From Streptantibioticus parmotrematis (GTDB lineage Bacteria; Actinomycetota; Actinomycetes; Streptomycetales; Streptomycetaceae), in assembly GCF_019890615.1 (NCBI RefSeq), contig NZ_JAINVZ010000004.1, positions 413,199 through 477,198 on the forward strand: a stretch of 64,000 nt of DNA, read 5' to 3'. The notes under the pieces were generated by a model. The model was not told the origin of the DNA, did no database searches, and saw only the letters and a list, made by a program, of their open reading frames with translations. The translations under genes were made by a program, and so were the position numbers. Shown in pieces: positions 26,593 to 35,115 of this stretch. Each line of letters opens with the position of its first letter. Positions within the stretch are counted from its first letter, which is position 1.

Positions 26593-26598
26593 TAGGGT
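26593..26598 (+). promoter_or_regulatory. Putative -10 of the DsrE-family gene
   Basis: TAGGGT, 7 bases before the GTG at 26606. Confidence 0.45.
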
Positions 26599-26605
26599 GC
26601 GGGGC

Positions 26606-26968
26606 GTGACCAAGCAGCTGGTGATCAAGGTGACGGCGGGGGCGGACGCCCCCGAAAGGTGCTCCCAGGCGTTCACGGTGGCGGCGGTGGCCGTCGCCAG
26701 CGGGGTACGGGTCTCGCTCTGGCTGACCGGCGAGTCCTCGTGGTTCGCGCTGCCGGGGAAGGCGGCGGAGTTCGAGCTGCCGCACGCGGCCCCGCTGCCC
26801 GACCTCCTGGACTCCCTGCTGGCCGGCGGCGCCGTGACCCTGTGCACGCAGTGCGCCGCGCGGCGCGGGATCACCCAGGACGACGTGCTGGACGGCGTGC
26901 GGATCGCCGGTGCGCAGGTCTTCGTGCAGGAGGTCATGGAGGAGGACGTGCGGGCGCTGGTCTACTGA
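26606..26968 (+). CDS. DsrE-family protein
   Basis: Protein of 120 residues with the DsrE/TusD-like fold: TKQLVIKVTAGADAPERCSQ, then AFTVAAVAVASGVRVSLWLTG and a central CTQCAARRGI. The Cys pair in CTQC corresponds to the position where DsrE-type proteins can carry persulfide sulfur, so a sulfur-relay role is possible but not shown. The GTG at 26606 with a -10 element 7 bases upstream suggests leaderless expression. Thiol and sulfur genes follow 1-2 kb away on the other strand. Confidence 0.85.
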   Translation: MTKQLVIKVTAGADAPERCSQAFTVAAVAVASGVRVSLWLTGESSWFALPGKAAEFELPHAAPLPDLLDSLLAGGAVTLCTQCAARRGITQDDVLDGVRIAGAQVFVQEVMEEDVRALVY

Positions 26969-27004
26969 AGCGCCCCGCCGCTCCGGGGCCCCGATGCTCC
27001 CTCG

Positions 27005-27352
27005 CTACTTCCCCGCGCCCGAACCCGCGCCGCCGGAGTCCGGGCCGCCGCCGTCGTCGGGGTGGCGGCGGCCGCTCCTGGCCCGTTCCATCGCGGCGCG
27101 TTCGTCGCGCTGCCAGGTGTCGTCCTTGGGCTCGTCCTTGAGCCAGTTGTCGTCCGGCTCGTCCCACCACACGTCGTCCGGCCCGCGCCGGTTGGCCACG
27201 ATCGCGGCGACCGGCGGGATGACCATCGCCACCACGCACATCCCTACGGCGACCGGGACCGACCACAGCCGCACCACGCCCCACGCCAGGACGAACAGCG
27301 CGATGCAGATGCCCATCATGGCGAAGTACCAGTGCCTACGCCGCGTGTACAT
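27005..27352 (-). CDS. DUF3099 membrane protein
   Basis: Protein of 115 residues: a short basic N-terminus (MYTRRRHWYFAMMG), two transmembrane helices (ICIALFVLAWGVVRLW and VAVGMCVVAMVIPPVAAIVA), then a cytoplasmic acidic tail rich in Trp/Asp (DDVWWDEPDDNWLKDEPKDD) and glycine. The DUF3099 family is restricted to actinobacteria and has no known function. The ATG at 27352 has GGAGGT directly before it and TACCGT 6 bases upstream; the latter spacing suits a leaderless transcript. Confidence 0.85.
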   Translation of the reverse strand: MYTRRRHWYFAMMGICIALFVLAWGVVRLWSVPVAVGMCVVAMVIPPVAAIVANRRGPDDVWWDEPDDNWLKDEPKDDTWQRDERAAMERARSGRRHPDDGGGPDSGGAGSGAGK

Positions 27353-27358
27353 ACCTCC

Positions 27359-27364
27359 ACGGTA
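27359..27364 (-). promoter_or_regulatory. Putative -10 of the DUF3099 gene
   Basis: TACCGT on the minus strand, 6 bases before the ATG at 27352. Confidence 0.4.
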
Positions 27365-27392
27365 CGCCCGCGAGCAGCGCGAAGCGCAGCAC

Positions 27393-27439
27393 GAAGGGCC
27401 GCATCCCGTGAGGCGTCCAACCCTGGGATGCGGCCCTTC
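27393..27439 (-). terminator. Intrinsic terminator of the sulfurtransferase operon
   Basis: GAAGGGCCGCATCCC pairs perfectly with GGGATGCGGCCCTTC (15-bp arms, 17-base loop), 55 bp after the DUF1416 stop codon. It is the strongest stem-loop in the left half of the window. Confidence 0.85.
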
Positions 27440-27493
27440 AGGTCCTTCGGGTCCGCACGCCCGTCAGGCCTTCCGGCCGGCCGGGCGCGGTCC

Positions 27494-27784
27494 TCAGACC
27501 GCGATGGCGATGTCCGCCGCGGCGCCGCGCTGGGCGACGACCGTGCGGTCCACCGAGCCGCCGGGCACCAGCGCGCGCAGCGTCCAGGTGCCGGGGGCGG
27601 CGAAGAAGCGGAACTGCCCGGTCGCCGAGGTCGGCACCTCGGCGGTGAACTCGCCGCCGCCGTCCAGCAGCCGGACGTAGCCGGAGACCGGCTCGCCGTC
27701 GCGGGTCAGCGAACCCTGGATGATCGTCTCGCCCGCCACGTCCACACCGGCGAGGTCCGGGCCGCCGGCCTTGGCTCCACACAT
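27494..27784 (-). CDS. DUF1416 (SseC-like) protein
   Basis: Protein of 96 residues: MCGAKAGGPDLAGVDVAGET, then a beta-sandwich-like repeat with GSLTRDGEPVSGYVRLLD and GQFRFFAAPGTWTLRALVPGG. The family is DUF1416, called SseC in mycobacteria, and is always next to a CysA/SseA-type sulfurtransferase as here. A Cys at position 2 is conserved and may accept sulfur. It is the second gene of the operon (39 bp after the sulfurtransferase), ended by a perfect terminator. Confidence 0.9.
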   Translation of the reverse strand: MCGAKAGGPDLAGVDVAGETIIQGSLTRDGEPVSGYVRLLDGGGEFTAEVPTSATGQFRFFAAPGTWTLRALVPGGSVDRTVVAQRGAAADIAIAV

Positions 27785-27823
27785 ACGCTGATTCCTTACG
27801 CCTGAAGAGGGGTCTTCGGTCGG

Positions 27824-28660
27824 TCAGTTGGCGCCGAGCTCGATCGGCACGCCCACCAGCGAGCCGTACTCGGTCCACGAGCCGTCGTAGTTCTTGACGT
27901 TGGGCTGGCCCAGCAGCTCGTGCAGCACGAACCAGGTGTGCGCCGAGCGCTCGCCGATGCGGCAGTAGGCGACGGTGTCCTTGGACAGGTCCACGCCGGC
28001 GCCCTCGTAGAGGTCCTTCAGCTCGCTGTCGGACTTGAACGTGCCGTCGTCGTTGGCCGACTTCGACCACGGGATGTTGCGCGCGGTCGGGATGTGGCCG
28101 GGGCGCTGCGACTGCTCCTGCGGCAGGTGCGCCGGGGCGAGCAGCTTGCCGCTGAACTCGTCGGGCGAGCGCACGTCGACCAGGTTGAGGGTGCCGATCG
28201 CGTTCACGGCGTCGTCGCGGAAGGCGCGGATCGAGGTGTCCTGGTCCTGCGCGCGGTACTCGGTGCGCGGCCGGGTGGGCACCTCGGCGACCAGGTCGCG
28301 GGAGTCCAGCTCCCACTTCTTGCGGCCGCCGTCGAGCAGGCGGACGTCGCGGTGGCCGTAGAGCTTGAAGTACCAGTAGGCGTAGGCGGCGAACCAGTTG
28401 TTGTTGCCGCCGTAGAGCACGACCGTGTCGTCGTTGGCGATGCCCCGCTCCGACAGCAGCTCCTCGAAGCCGCTCTTGTCCACGAAGTCGCGGCGCACCG
28501 GGTCCTGGAGGTCCTTCTTCCAGTCGACGCGGATCGCGTTGCGGATGTGGTTCTTCTCGTAGGCCGAGGTGTCCTCGTCGACCTCGACGACGACCACCTT
28601 GGGGTCGTCCAGGTGGGACTGGACCCAGTCGGCGTCCACGAGGACGTCACTGCGGCTCAT
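27824..28660 (-). CDS. Thiosulfate/3-mercaptopyruvate sulfurtransferase
   Basis: Two-domain rhodanese of 278 residues that transfers sulfane sulfur to an acceptor in the cytosol. The inactive N-terminal rhodanese domain (VLVDADWVQSHLDDPKVVVV) is followed by the catalytic domain with the active-site loop CRIGERSAHTW (Cys nucleophile). It matches mycobacterial CysA2/CysA3. The ATG at 28660 follows GGAGGAG. It is preceded by a Cys-containing leader peptide gene and followed by the SseC-like gene. Control by cysteine supply through the leader is inferred from this layout. Confidence 0.92.
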   Translation of the reverse strand: MSRSDVLVDADWVQSHLDDPKVVVVEVDEDTSAYEKNHIRNAIRVDWKKDLQDPVRRDFVDKSGFEELLSERGIANDDTVVLYGGNNNWFAAYAYWYFKLYGHRDVRLLDGGRKKWELDSRDLVAEVPTRPRTEYRAQDQDTSIRAFRDDAVNAIGTLNLVDVRSPDEFSGKLLAPAHLPQEQSQRPGHIPTARNIPWSKSANDDGTFKSDSELKDLYEGAGVDLSKDTVAYCRIGERSAHTWFVLHELLGQPNVKNYDGSWTEYGSLVGVPIELGAN

Positions 28661-28863
28661 GCTGTTCTCCTCCGGGGCAGGTGCGGCGGGTGCGGGTGGA
28701 TCGGGGGTGCGCCGGACGCGTCGCGCGCAGGCGTGAGGCAGGGCGCGGGGTGGAAGGAGCCGACGCGGGGTCCGGGCGGCAGGGCCCGGGAGCGGTCCGG
28801 ACGGGATCCGGCCCTACCGCGGGGAGAGCGGAGCGCGGGCACGGCGTCCGGGGCGTCGCCCCT

Positions 28864-28944
28864 TCACGCCGTACGACAGAGCATGGCGGCGACACGGCAC
28901 AGGTCGACTGCCCGCCGCTTCGTGAGATCCGCCTGTCGCTTCAT
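28864..28944 (-). CDS. Cys-containing leader peptide (attenuator uORF)
   Basis: Frame of 26 residues: MKRQADLTKRRAVDLCRV then AAMLCRTA, with Cys at 16 and 23. It resembles the short putative leader peptides found ahead of sulfur-assimilation genes in actinobacteria. It lies 203 bp upstream of the sulfurtransferase start. The promoter (-35 GTGACA at 28981-28976, -10 TACGAT at 28957-28952) ends 7 bases before the ATG, so the peptide is probably read from a leaderless mRNA. Ribosome stalling at the Cys codons under low cysteine would be the regulatory event, as reported for mycobacterial cys uORFs. Confidence 0.8.
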   Translation of the reverse strand: MKRQADLTKRRAVDLCRVAAMLCRTA

Positions 28945-28951
28945 GGCCTCG

Positions 28952-28981
28952 ATCGTAGGGAAGCACGGGCCCGAGTGTCAC
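28952..28981 (-). promoter_or_regulatory. Promoter of the leader-peptide/sulfurtransferase operon
   Basis: -35 GTGACA (28976-28981) and -10 TACGAT (28952-28957) on the minus strand with an 18-bp spacer. The -10 ends 7 bases before the leader ATG. Confidence 0.65.
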
Positions 28982-29143
28982 CGGCGTTTCAGGATACGAG
29001 ACGAGATCGACCGCATGGCGGAACGAGCCCTTGTCCAGGCCTGCCCCCGAAGGCTTCCGGGCGGGCGACGACGGCCCGATCGACCGTCACCCGGTCAGCG
29101 GCATCTCACCTGCTGGACCGGGTGGGCCGGAGGGCCGAGGGAG

Positions 29144-29220
29144 GCCGCCTCAGCTGTCGGCGAGGCCGTCAGCTGCCGGTGTGGCCGCCTCAGCTGCCGG
29201 TGTGGCCGCCTCAGCTGCTG
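29144..29220 (-). repeat. 21-bp tandem repeat at the stop of the DUF2993 gene
   Basis: TCAGCTGCCGGTG-like units begin at 29169, 29190 and 29211, with a weaker one at 29150. The unit at 29211 contains the actual stop codon; the 21-bp period keeps the extra stops in frame. Confidence 0.85.
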
Positions 29221-29927
29221 GTGAGGCTGACGTGCTGTCCGGTCAGGGAGACCACCACGCCGTCCTGGGTGGCCTGCACTCCGCTGAGCGTGATGCCCGC
29301 GGGCAGCCCGGACAGGGTGCGGGCGAAGTCGATGCGGTCGCGGACCAGCTGGCCGAGGCCGGGGATCGTGCCCGCGTCGGGGATCGTCTTGGCGTGCAGC
29401 TGGACGGTGTTGCCGCCGGTCACCTGGACCGAGCTGACGACGCTGCGCCTGATGGTCTGGCCGAGGAGGGTGATGCTGCCGCTCACCTTGACCTGGCCGT
29501 CGCCGCCGTAGGAGACGGTCACGCCGTCGGGGGCGCCCTGCTGGAGGTCCGCGTACGAGATCAGGGCGGTGCCGGTCGCGGTGTCGGCGACCGCGCTGGA
29601 GAAGGAGCTGTCGATCCGCACGTCGTGCAGGTCGACGGTGAGCTTGTCTATCCGCAGCCGCCCGTCACCGCTCGCGGAGGTGCCCTGCGCGGCCTGGAAG
29701 TCGGTGGCGGTCGCGGTGACCTCGTTCAGGTCGCGCCCGGCCACCTGGGTCAGGAACGGGAAGCCCTTGATCGACACGTCCGGCTTGCTGCTGAGGCCGC
29801 GGGCGCTCTGGATGCGGTCGGCGATCTTGGACTGCGCGTACGAGACGGCGATCCGGTCCGCCGCGACGAACAGGCCGCCGAGCACCACGACGACCACCAC
29901 GAGTATCCGGATCCCACGCCCGCGCAT
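29211..29927 (-). CDS. DUF2993 (LmeA-like) lipid-binding protein
   Basis: Protein of 238 residues. A basic start (MRGRGIRI) and a strongly hydrophobic stretch (LVVVVVVLGGLFVAAD) form a signal peptide or N-terminal anchor. The exported domain matches DUF2993, with KPDVSIKGFPFLTQVAGRDL near its start and repeated SGSITLLG-type strands. Mycobacterial LmeA of this family binds phospholipid and helps make mannan in the periplasm. The role in this host is unknown. The ATG at 29927 follows GGGGAGA. The stop codon lies in a 21-bp tandem array. Confidence 0.87.
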   Translation of the reverse strand: MRGRGIRILVVVVVVLGGLFVAADRIAVSYAQSKIADRIQSARGLSSKPDVSIKGFPFLTQVAGRDLNEVTATATDFQAAQGTSASGDGRLRIDKLTVDLHDVRIDSSFSSAVADTATGTALISYADLQQGAPDGVTVSYGGDGQVKVSGSITLLGQTIRRSVVSSVQVTGGNTVQLHAKTIPDAGTIPGLGQLVRDRIDFARTLSGLPAGITLSGVQATQDGVVVSLTGQHVSLTSS

Positions 29928-30121
29928 CGTTCTCCCCACCCCGTAAACCGTCCGGGTACGTACTCCTGTCCTGAGTCCGTACGCCTGTCCACCCGGCGCG
30001 AGCCTATCCGTTCGAGTCCGAGGCGGGTTCGAACGGCCGGGCGGACCGCGCCGTCTCCTGGATCACGCGCGGCGGCGCCGGGTGGTTCCCGGTACGGGCC
30101 CGGCGCCGGGTCACGCGGCCG

Positions 30122-31390
30122 TCAGGCCAGGGCGTGCCCCACCGCGTAGACCACCGGCGCCGCGAGCGCCAGCGGCAGCGCGACACCGGCCGTGAAGTGC
30201 ACGAACCGCGACGGCCAGTCGTAACTGGCGACCCGCAGCCCGACCAGCGCGCACACGGCGGCGGCCAGCGCGGTGGCGGCGCAGGAGGCGGGCATGTGCA
30301 GCAGGTGACCGGCGAACGCGCCCGCGCCGCCGCCCACGAGCAGCGCGGCCGCCACGGACACGGACGCGGGCAGCCGTACCGCGCGCACCAGCGTCGCCGC
30401 GCCCACCGCGACCGCTCCCACGATCACCGGATGCGCGCCGCCCTTCGTGCCGTCCAGCGCGACCCAGCCCGCGGCGAGCACCGTCAGCAGGGTCGAGGCG
30501 GCGGTGGCCGTGAGGCCGGCGAGGCGTTCGTCGGCGCTGCCGCGGTGCCGCATCTGCTGCACGAGGATGAGCAGCACCCACACCCCGAGCGTGCCCAGGA
30601 TCGCCGCCGGGGCCCGGTCCGCCGGGGCCAGCAGCAGCGCCACGTCGGCGGTGACCCCGGCCAGGAAGGCCAGCATGATGCCCTGCCGGGCGGGCCACAT
30701 GCCGTTGAGCCGGAACCACCCGGCGGCGGTGACCGCCTGGAGCAGCACCGCCGCGACCGCGAGCGCGGGCCGCGCCAGCCCCGCCGCCCCGGCCGTCAGC
30801 GCCGCGAGGACGACGGTCAGCAGCGCGGGCTGGACGCCGGGCGGGATGATCGGGGAGCCGGTGCGCCGCGAGGGCGCCTGCGGGGTCGCCGCCTGCGGCT
30901 CGGGAACGGGCTCGTACGCGGGCGCGGGCAGCGGCTGGGCAGCGGTGTCGTACGAGGGGTCGTGGGCACCGTAGCCGCCCGCGGGATCGTACGCGGGCGC
31001 GTCACCGAAGCCCGCGGCCGGGGCGGGGGCCGGGGCCGCCGGGTCGTGGCCGGACGCCGGGGGCGCGTCGTACGCCTGGTAGGCGTCGTACCCGGCCTCG
31101 TCGTAACCGGCCTGCGGCTGCGGCTGTTGCCACGCATCGCCCGCCTGCGGCTGCTGCGGCCATGAGGCGTCTGCCTGCGGCTGCTGCGGCCATGAGGTGT
31201 CCGCGTACGGCTGCTGTGGTTGCTGCCACCGCGTGTCGTACGGCGCGTCGTACTGCGGCTGTCGCTGCCACTGGCCGTCCCCGTACGGGTCCGGGCCCGG
31301 GTCCTGGGGGTGGGGCCGGGGCGCGGGTGTGCCGTGGTGCCGGTCGTGGCCCGGGTCGGGCCACTCGGGCGTCGTCTCAGGTGTCGTCAT
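30122..31390 (-). CDS. Multi-span membrane protein with long Pro/Gln-rich N-terminus
   Basis: Protein of 422 residues, not assigned to a known function. Residues 1-~180 are low complexity (Pro, Gln, Tyr, Trp, Asp) with repeated WPQQPQA blocks near 67-90. Residues ~190-422 hold about nine transmembrane helices, among them PALLTVVLAALTAGAAGLA and IMLAFLAGVTADVALLLAP, ending AAPVVYAVGHALA. The MoaD-like gene ends 10 bp upstream, so the two form an operon. The tail-first disordered region suggests a scaffold or polar-tip role, but this is speculation. Confidence 0.8.
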   Translation of the reverse strand: MTTPETTPEWPDPGHDRHHGTPAPRPHPQDPGPDPYGDGQWQRQPQYDAPYDTRWQQPQQPYADTSWPQQPQADASWPQQPQAGDAWQQPQPQAGYDEAGYDAYQAYDAPPASGHDPAAPAPAPAAGFGDAPAYDPAGGYGAHDPSYDTAAQPLPAPAYEPVPEPQAATPQAPSRRTGSPIIPPGVQPALLTVVLAALTAGAAGLARPALAVAAVLLQAVTAAGWFRLNGMWPARQGIMLAFLAGVTADVALLLAPADRAPAAILGTLGVWVLLILVQQMRHRGSADERLAGLTATAASTLLTVLAAGWVALDGTKGGAHPVIVGAVAVGAATLVRAVRLPASVSVAAALLVGGGAGAFAGHLLHMPASCAATALAAAVCALVGLRVASYDWPSRFVHFTAGVALPLALAAPVVYAVGHALA

Positions 31391-31400
31391 CGTCCCGCGC

Positions 31401-31706
31401 TCACCCTCCCGCGAACGGCGGGAGCACCTCGACGGTGCCGCCGTCCGCCAGTTGGACGCCCTCGTGGTCGCGGGTGCCGACCGAGAGCCCGTCGACCAGG
31501 AACGAGGAGCGCTCCAGCACCCTGCCGAACTCCGGCTGCCCGCGGTGCCGTCGCCGGGCCTCGGCCAGGGCGCCGGCCAGCGTCGCGGCGCGGTACGGCT
31601 CCTCGGCCGTGCCCGCCGCCGCCTTCGCCGCCGCCCAGTAGCGGATGGTCCCGTGGGGCACCGGGTCGCCGGGGGCGGACTGCTCCGCCGTCTCGGTGGC
31701 GGCCAT
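31401..31706 (-). CDS. MoaD/ThiS-family sulfur-carrier protein
   Basis: Ubiquitin-like sulfur carrier of 101 residues. After a 20-residue variable start it has TIRYWAAAKAAAGTAEEPY and DGGTVEVLPPFAGG. The C-terminal Gly-Gly is the site that is adenylated and thiocarboxylated in the molybdopterin or thiamin pathway. The ATG at 31706 follows GAAGGAG. No moaE, moeB or thi genes lie nearby, so the acceptor pathway cannot be named. It is in an operon with the downstream membrane protein gene. Confidence 0.9.
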   Translation of the reverse strand: MAATETAEQSAPGDPVPHGTIRYWAAAKAAAGTAEEPYRAATLAGALAEARRRHRGQPEFGRVLERSSFLVDGLSVGTRDHEGVQLADGGTVEVLPPFAGG

Positions 31707-31848
31707 GGCGGCTCCTTCGCTGGGTTCTCGCTCCACGCTCGGCCACGCTCCGCGCGTCCCGGTCGGACCCGGTGCGGTGGCCTTCTGCGCCGTCCATGAT
31801 GACGGGTCGGCGGCCGGGCACCCCAATCCGCCGGTCACGCAGGGGGCG

Positions 31849-32826
31849 TCACGCCCGCTTCGCGGCTTCGGCGTGGTCCGTCACCCAGGTGCCGACGCGC
31901 CGCAGCAGCGCGGTGTCCGCCGCGTTCTCCGCGTGGCCGAAGCCGCGCTCGATCCACAGCTCGGCCGCGTCGCCCGCCGCCCGGGCGATCGCGAGCGGGT
32001 GGTCGAGCGGGAAGTACGCGTCCCGGTCGCCGTGGACGATCAGCAGCGGGGTCGGGGCGATCAGCGGGGCCGCCTCGACGGGGGACGGCGGCACCGGGTT
32101 CCAGTCCTCGGAGTGGATGCGGGTCTTCAGCCCGTACCGGGAGACCGCGCGCCCGACCGGCCGGGTGACCATCCAGTGCAGCCGCCGCATCGGCGCCGTG
32201 CCCCGGTAGTACCAGCGCGCGGGGCTGCTGACCGCGACCACGGCGTCCGGCCGCGTCCCGGCGTCGGCACCGGGCAGCCCGGCCGCCCGCCCCGCCTGCC
32301 GCAGCACGACCGAACCGCCCATCGAGAAGCCCACGGTCGCCACCCTGCGGTAGCCCAGCGAGCGCGCCCAGCGGATCGCCGCGTCCAGGTCGTGCACCTC
32401 GCGGTCGCCGACGGTGGACCGCCCGCCGGAGCGCCCATGGCCCCGGAAGGAGAAGGTGACCACGCCCGCGTACCGGGTGAACTCGCGCGCCGCCCGGCGC
32501 ACGGCGGGCCGCTCCAGCGCTCCGGTGAACCCGTGCGCCACGACGATCACCAGGTCCCCGGCGTCACCGGGGGATACGGCGGATGCGGCGGAGACGTCAT
32601 CGGCGTCGGCGCGGGCCTGCCCAGCGCGGGAGGCGCTCGCGGCGTACGGCTGGTGCTCGGCCTCGATCCGCACGCCGTCGTCCGTCAACAACGACGCACG
32701 CGACGATCTCTTTCGGATGACCTTCTGACCTGCGCGTACGCTCGTGCCAGTGGTTCCCGGGCCGACCCCCGACGTGATCGACGAAACAGCCGGTCGCGCG
32801 ATGTCGCCCTCACTCACGGAGTCCAT
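31849..32826 (-). CDS. Alpha/beta hydrolase (serine aminopeptidase-like)
   Basis: Protein of 325 residues. The hydrolase core starts at VIVVAHGFTGALERPAVRRA, continues with VVTFSFRGHGRSGG, the nucleophile elbow VGFSMGGSVVL, LLIVHGDRDAYFP (probable catalytic Asp) and FGHAENAA (catalytic His). It resembles Hydrolase_4 lipases/esterases. About 100 residues of low-complexity sequence precede the core. The ATG at 32826 follows CAGGAGA. It is divergent from glnR, with 230 bp between them holding both promoters. Confidence 0.88.
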   Translation of the reverse strand: MDSVSEGDIARPAVSSITSGVGPGTTGTSVRAGQKVIRKRSSRASLLTDDGVRIEAEHQPYAASASRAGQARADADDVSAASAVSPGDAGDLVIVVAHGFTGALERPAVRRAAREFTRYAGVVTFSFRGHGRSGGRSTVGDREVHDLDAAIRWARSLGYRRVATVGFSMGGSVVLRQAGRAAGLPGADAGTRPDAVVAVSSPARWYYRGTAPMRRLHWMVTRPVGRAVSRYGLKTRIHSEDWNPVPPSPVEAAPLIAPTPLLIVHGDRDAYFPLDHPLAIARAAGDAAELWIERGFGHAENAADTALLRRVGTWVTDHAEAAKRA

Positions 32827-33056
32827 GTCGGCTATTCTCCTGAGGGAAGAGGATCCGGGCAGCGCCGCCCCCGGGTCCTTTCGTGCTTTCCGGCCCCGGA
32901 CGGCACGACGTCCTCGCAGGGACCGAGGAGGGTTTCGCACGTGAGCAAACCGAACAGGTCGCACGGACCGGGCGCCCCCGCGCCGCGGTCGCACTCCACG
33001 CACGGTTCGCCCGTCTCCCGCCGACGGGCGGGCGCCCCCGCCGAGGGGAGCGGCCG

Positions 33057-33872
33057 ATGAGTTCCCTCCTGCTGCTCACCAACGCGCTCCAGCCCTCCGC
33101 CGAGGTGCTGCCCGCGCTCGGCCTGCTGCTGCACAACGTACGTGTGGCGCCCGCCGAGGCGGCGGCCCTGGTCGACACCCCGGGCGCCGACGTCATCCTG
33201 ATCGACGGGCGGCGCGACCTGCCGCAGGTGCGCAGCCTGTGCCAGCTGCTGCGGTCCACCGGGCCCGGCTGCCCGCTGGTGCTCGTGGTCACCGAGGGCG
33301 GGCTCGCCGCGGTCACCGCCGAGTGGGGCATCGACGACGTGCTGCTGGACACCGCGGGCCCGGCCGAGGTCGAGGCGCGGCTGCGGCTGGCCACCGGCCG
33401 CCAGCAGATCGGCGGCGACGACAGCCCGCTGGAGATCCGCAACGGCGACCTGTCGGTGGACGAGGCGACCTACAGCGCCAAGCTCAAGGGCCGGGTGCTC
33501 GACCTGACCTTCAAGGAGTTCGAGCTGCTGAAGTACCTCGCGCAGCACCCCGGCCGGGTCTTCACCCGCGCCCAGCTGCTCCAGGAGGTGTGGGGCTACG
33601 ACTACTTCGGCGGCACCCGCACCGTGGATGTCCACGTACGACGCCTGCGCGCCAAGCTCGGGCCCGAGCACGAGTCCCTGATCGGCACCGTGCGCAACGT
33701 CGGCTACCGCTTCGTCAGCCCCGAGCGCAACACGCAGGACAAGGCGGACGCTGGGGACGCGGCGGACGCGGGGGACGGCGGGGCGGACGAGCCCGCGGCG
33801 GCCGAGGGCGCCGACGACGCGCCCCGCGCCCGGGCGGCGGCCGGTGCCCGCGGCCGCGGCGACGAGGCGTGA
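33057..33872 (+). CDS. glnR: Global nitrogen regulator GlnR
   Basis: OmpR-family orphan response regulator controlling glutamine synthetase, ammonium uptake and nitrate genes in actinomycetes. Residues 1-~120 form an atypical receiver with Asp50 in [10 protein letters not shown] and an incomplete acidic pocket. Residues ~125-225 form the winged helix: [20 protein letters not shown], then [20 protein letters not shown] and [14 protein letters not shown]. The sequence is very close to what I remember of S. coelicolor GlnR. The Ala/Asp/Gly-rich C-terminal tail of ~45 residues is longer than usual. The ATG at 33057 follows GAGGGGAG. There is no partner kinase. Confidence 0.95.
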   Translation: MSSLLLLTNALQPSAEVLPALGLLLHNVRVAPAEAAALVDTPGADVILIDGRRDLPQVRSLCQLLRSTGPGCPLVLVVTEGGLAAVTAEWGIDDVLLDTAGPAEVEARLRLATGRQQIGGDDSPLEIRNGDLSVDEATYSAKLKGRVLDLTFKEFELLKYLAQHPGRVFTRAQLLQEVWGYDYFGGTRTVDVHVRRLRAKLGPEHESLIGTVRNVGYRFVSPERNTQDKADAGDAADAGDGGADEPAAAEGADDAPRARAAAGARGRGDEA

Positions 33873-33903
33873 TACGGCAGGTAACGGCGGCGGTTCACCC
33901 GCG

Positions 33904-33909
33904 TAGACT
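33904..33909 (+). promoter_or_regulatory. Putative -10 of the LacI-family gene
   Basis: TAGACT, 6 bases before the GTG at 33916. Confidence 0.45.
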
Positions 33910-33915
33910 GCCCGC

Positions 33916-34938
33916 GTGCCCAAGGTGACGCGTGACGACGTGGCCAGACTGGCGGGGACCTCGACCGCGGTCGTCAGCTACGTCATCAACAATGGACCCC
34001 GGCCGGTCGCACCGGCCACCCGCGAGCGGGTGCTCGCGGCCATCAAGCAGCTCGGCTACCGCCCGGACCGGGTGGCCCAGGCGATGGCGAGCCGCCGTAC
34101 CGACCTGATAGGCCTGATCGTCCCCGACGCGCGCCAGCCGTTCTTCGGCGAGATGGCGCACGCCGTGGAACGGGCGGCCGCCGAGCGCGGCAAGATGGTC
34201 CTGGTCGGCAACTCCGACTACCTGACCGATCGCGAGATGCACTACCTGCGGGCCTTCCTGGGCATGCGGGTCGCCGGGCTGATCCTCATCAGCCAGGGCC
34301 TGAGCGCGTCCGCGGCGGCCGAGATCGACGCCTGGGACGCCCGTGTGGTGTTGCTGCACGAGCGTCCCGAGGCGATCGACGACGTCGCGGTGATGACCGA
34401 CGACATCGGCGGCGCCCAGCTCGCCACCCGCCACCTGCTGGAACACGGCCACGCGTCCGTGGCCTGCCTCGGCGGCACCGAGGAGACACCGACCGTCGGC
34501 GACCCGGTCACCGACCACGTCGAAGGCTGGCGGCGCGCCATGCGGGAGTCCCGGCGCCCCACCGAGGGCCTGCTGTTCCAGGCCGCGTACAACCGCTACG
34601 ACGCGTACCGGGTGGGCCTGGACATCCTGGCCGGTCCCGGCCGCCCCACCGCGATCTTCTGCTCCACCGACGACCAGGCGATCGGCCTGCTGCGGGCCGC
34701 CCGCGAGCTGCGCATCGACGTCCCCGGCGAGCTGGCGGTCGCGGGCTTCGACGACGTGAAGGAGGCGGCCCTCACCGACCCGCCGCTGACCACGGTCGCC
34801 TCGGACCGGCCCGCGATGGCCCGCGCGGCGGTGGACCTGGTGCTGGACGACGGACTGCGGGTGCACGGGACGCGGCGCGAGCGGCTCAAGCAGTTCCCGT
34901 CCCGGCTGGTCGTGCGCCGCTCCTGCGGCTGCGCGTGA
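33916..34938 (+). CDS. LacI-family transcriptional regulator
   Basis: LacI/GalR repressor of 340 residues. The N-terminal helix-turn-helix is [20 protein letters not shown] with the hinge [15 protein letters not shown]. The periplasmic-binding-like effector domain starts at [20 protein letters not shown] and ends [20 protein letters not shown], then [12 protein letters not shown]. The effector is unknown. The GTG at 33916 has TAGACT 6 bases upstream and no ribosome-binding site. It follows glnR by 43 bp on the same strand and is conserved at this place in streptomycetes. Confidence 0.92.
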   Translation: MPKVTRDDVARLAGTSTAVVSYVINNGPRPVAPATRERVLAAIKQLGYRPDRVAQAMASRRTDLIGLIVPDARQPFFGEMAHAVERAAAERGKMVLVGNSDYLTDREMHYLRAFLGMRVAGLILISQGLSASAAAEIDAWDARVVLLHERPEAIDDVAVMTDDIGGAQLATRHLLEHGHASVACLGGTEETPTVGDPVTDHVEGWRRAMRESRRPTEGLLFQAAYNRYDAYRVGLDILAGPGRPTAIFCSTDDQAIGLLRAARELRIDVPGELAVAGFDDVKEAALTDPPLTTVASDRPAMARAAVDLVLDDGLRVHGTRRERLKQFPSRLVVRRSCGCA

Positions 34939-35065
34939 CGAAGGCCCGTCCGCGCCGATGTCCCGTAAGTCCCCTTCGCCGGTAAGGGAGTTGGAGCCGC
35001 GTAAACGGCGGACGCCCGGCACCCCTTCGGCCTTTATTTCGGGCATACCCACTTCTGTCGGGCTT

Positions 35066-35092
35066 CTCAGTCGGCGCTCAGACGGCTCTCAT
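35066..35092 (+). promoter_or_regulatory. Three 11-bp-spaced CTCA repeats upstream of the HtrA-like gene
   Basis: CTCAG at 35066, CTCAG at 35077 and CTCAT at 35088, exactly 11 bp apart, 24 bp before the htrA-like start codon. Head-to-tail 11-bp repeats are the usual binding layout of OmpR/PhoB regulators; the downstream two-component regulator is the likely ligand. Confidence 0.55.
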
Positions 35093-35115
35093 CATGGGCG
35101 AGCACAGTCATAGGC

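Noticed and set aside
30005..30040. A GGTTCGAA sequence reminiscent of a tRNA T-loop
   Set aside because: No acceptor, D or anticodon stems could be built around it; no tRNA gene was found in the window.
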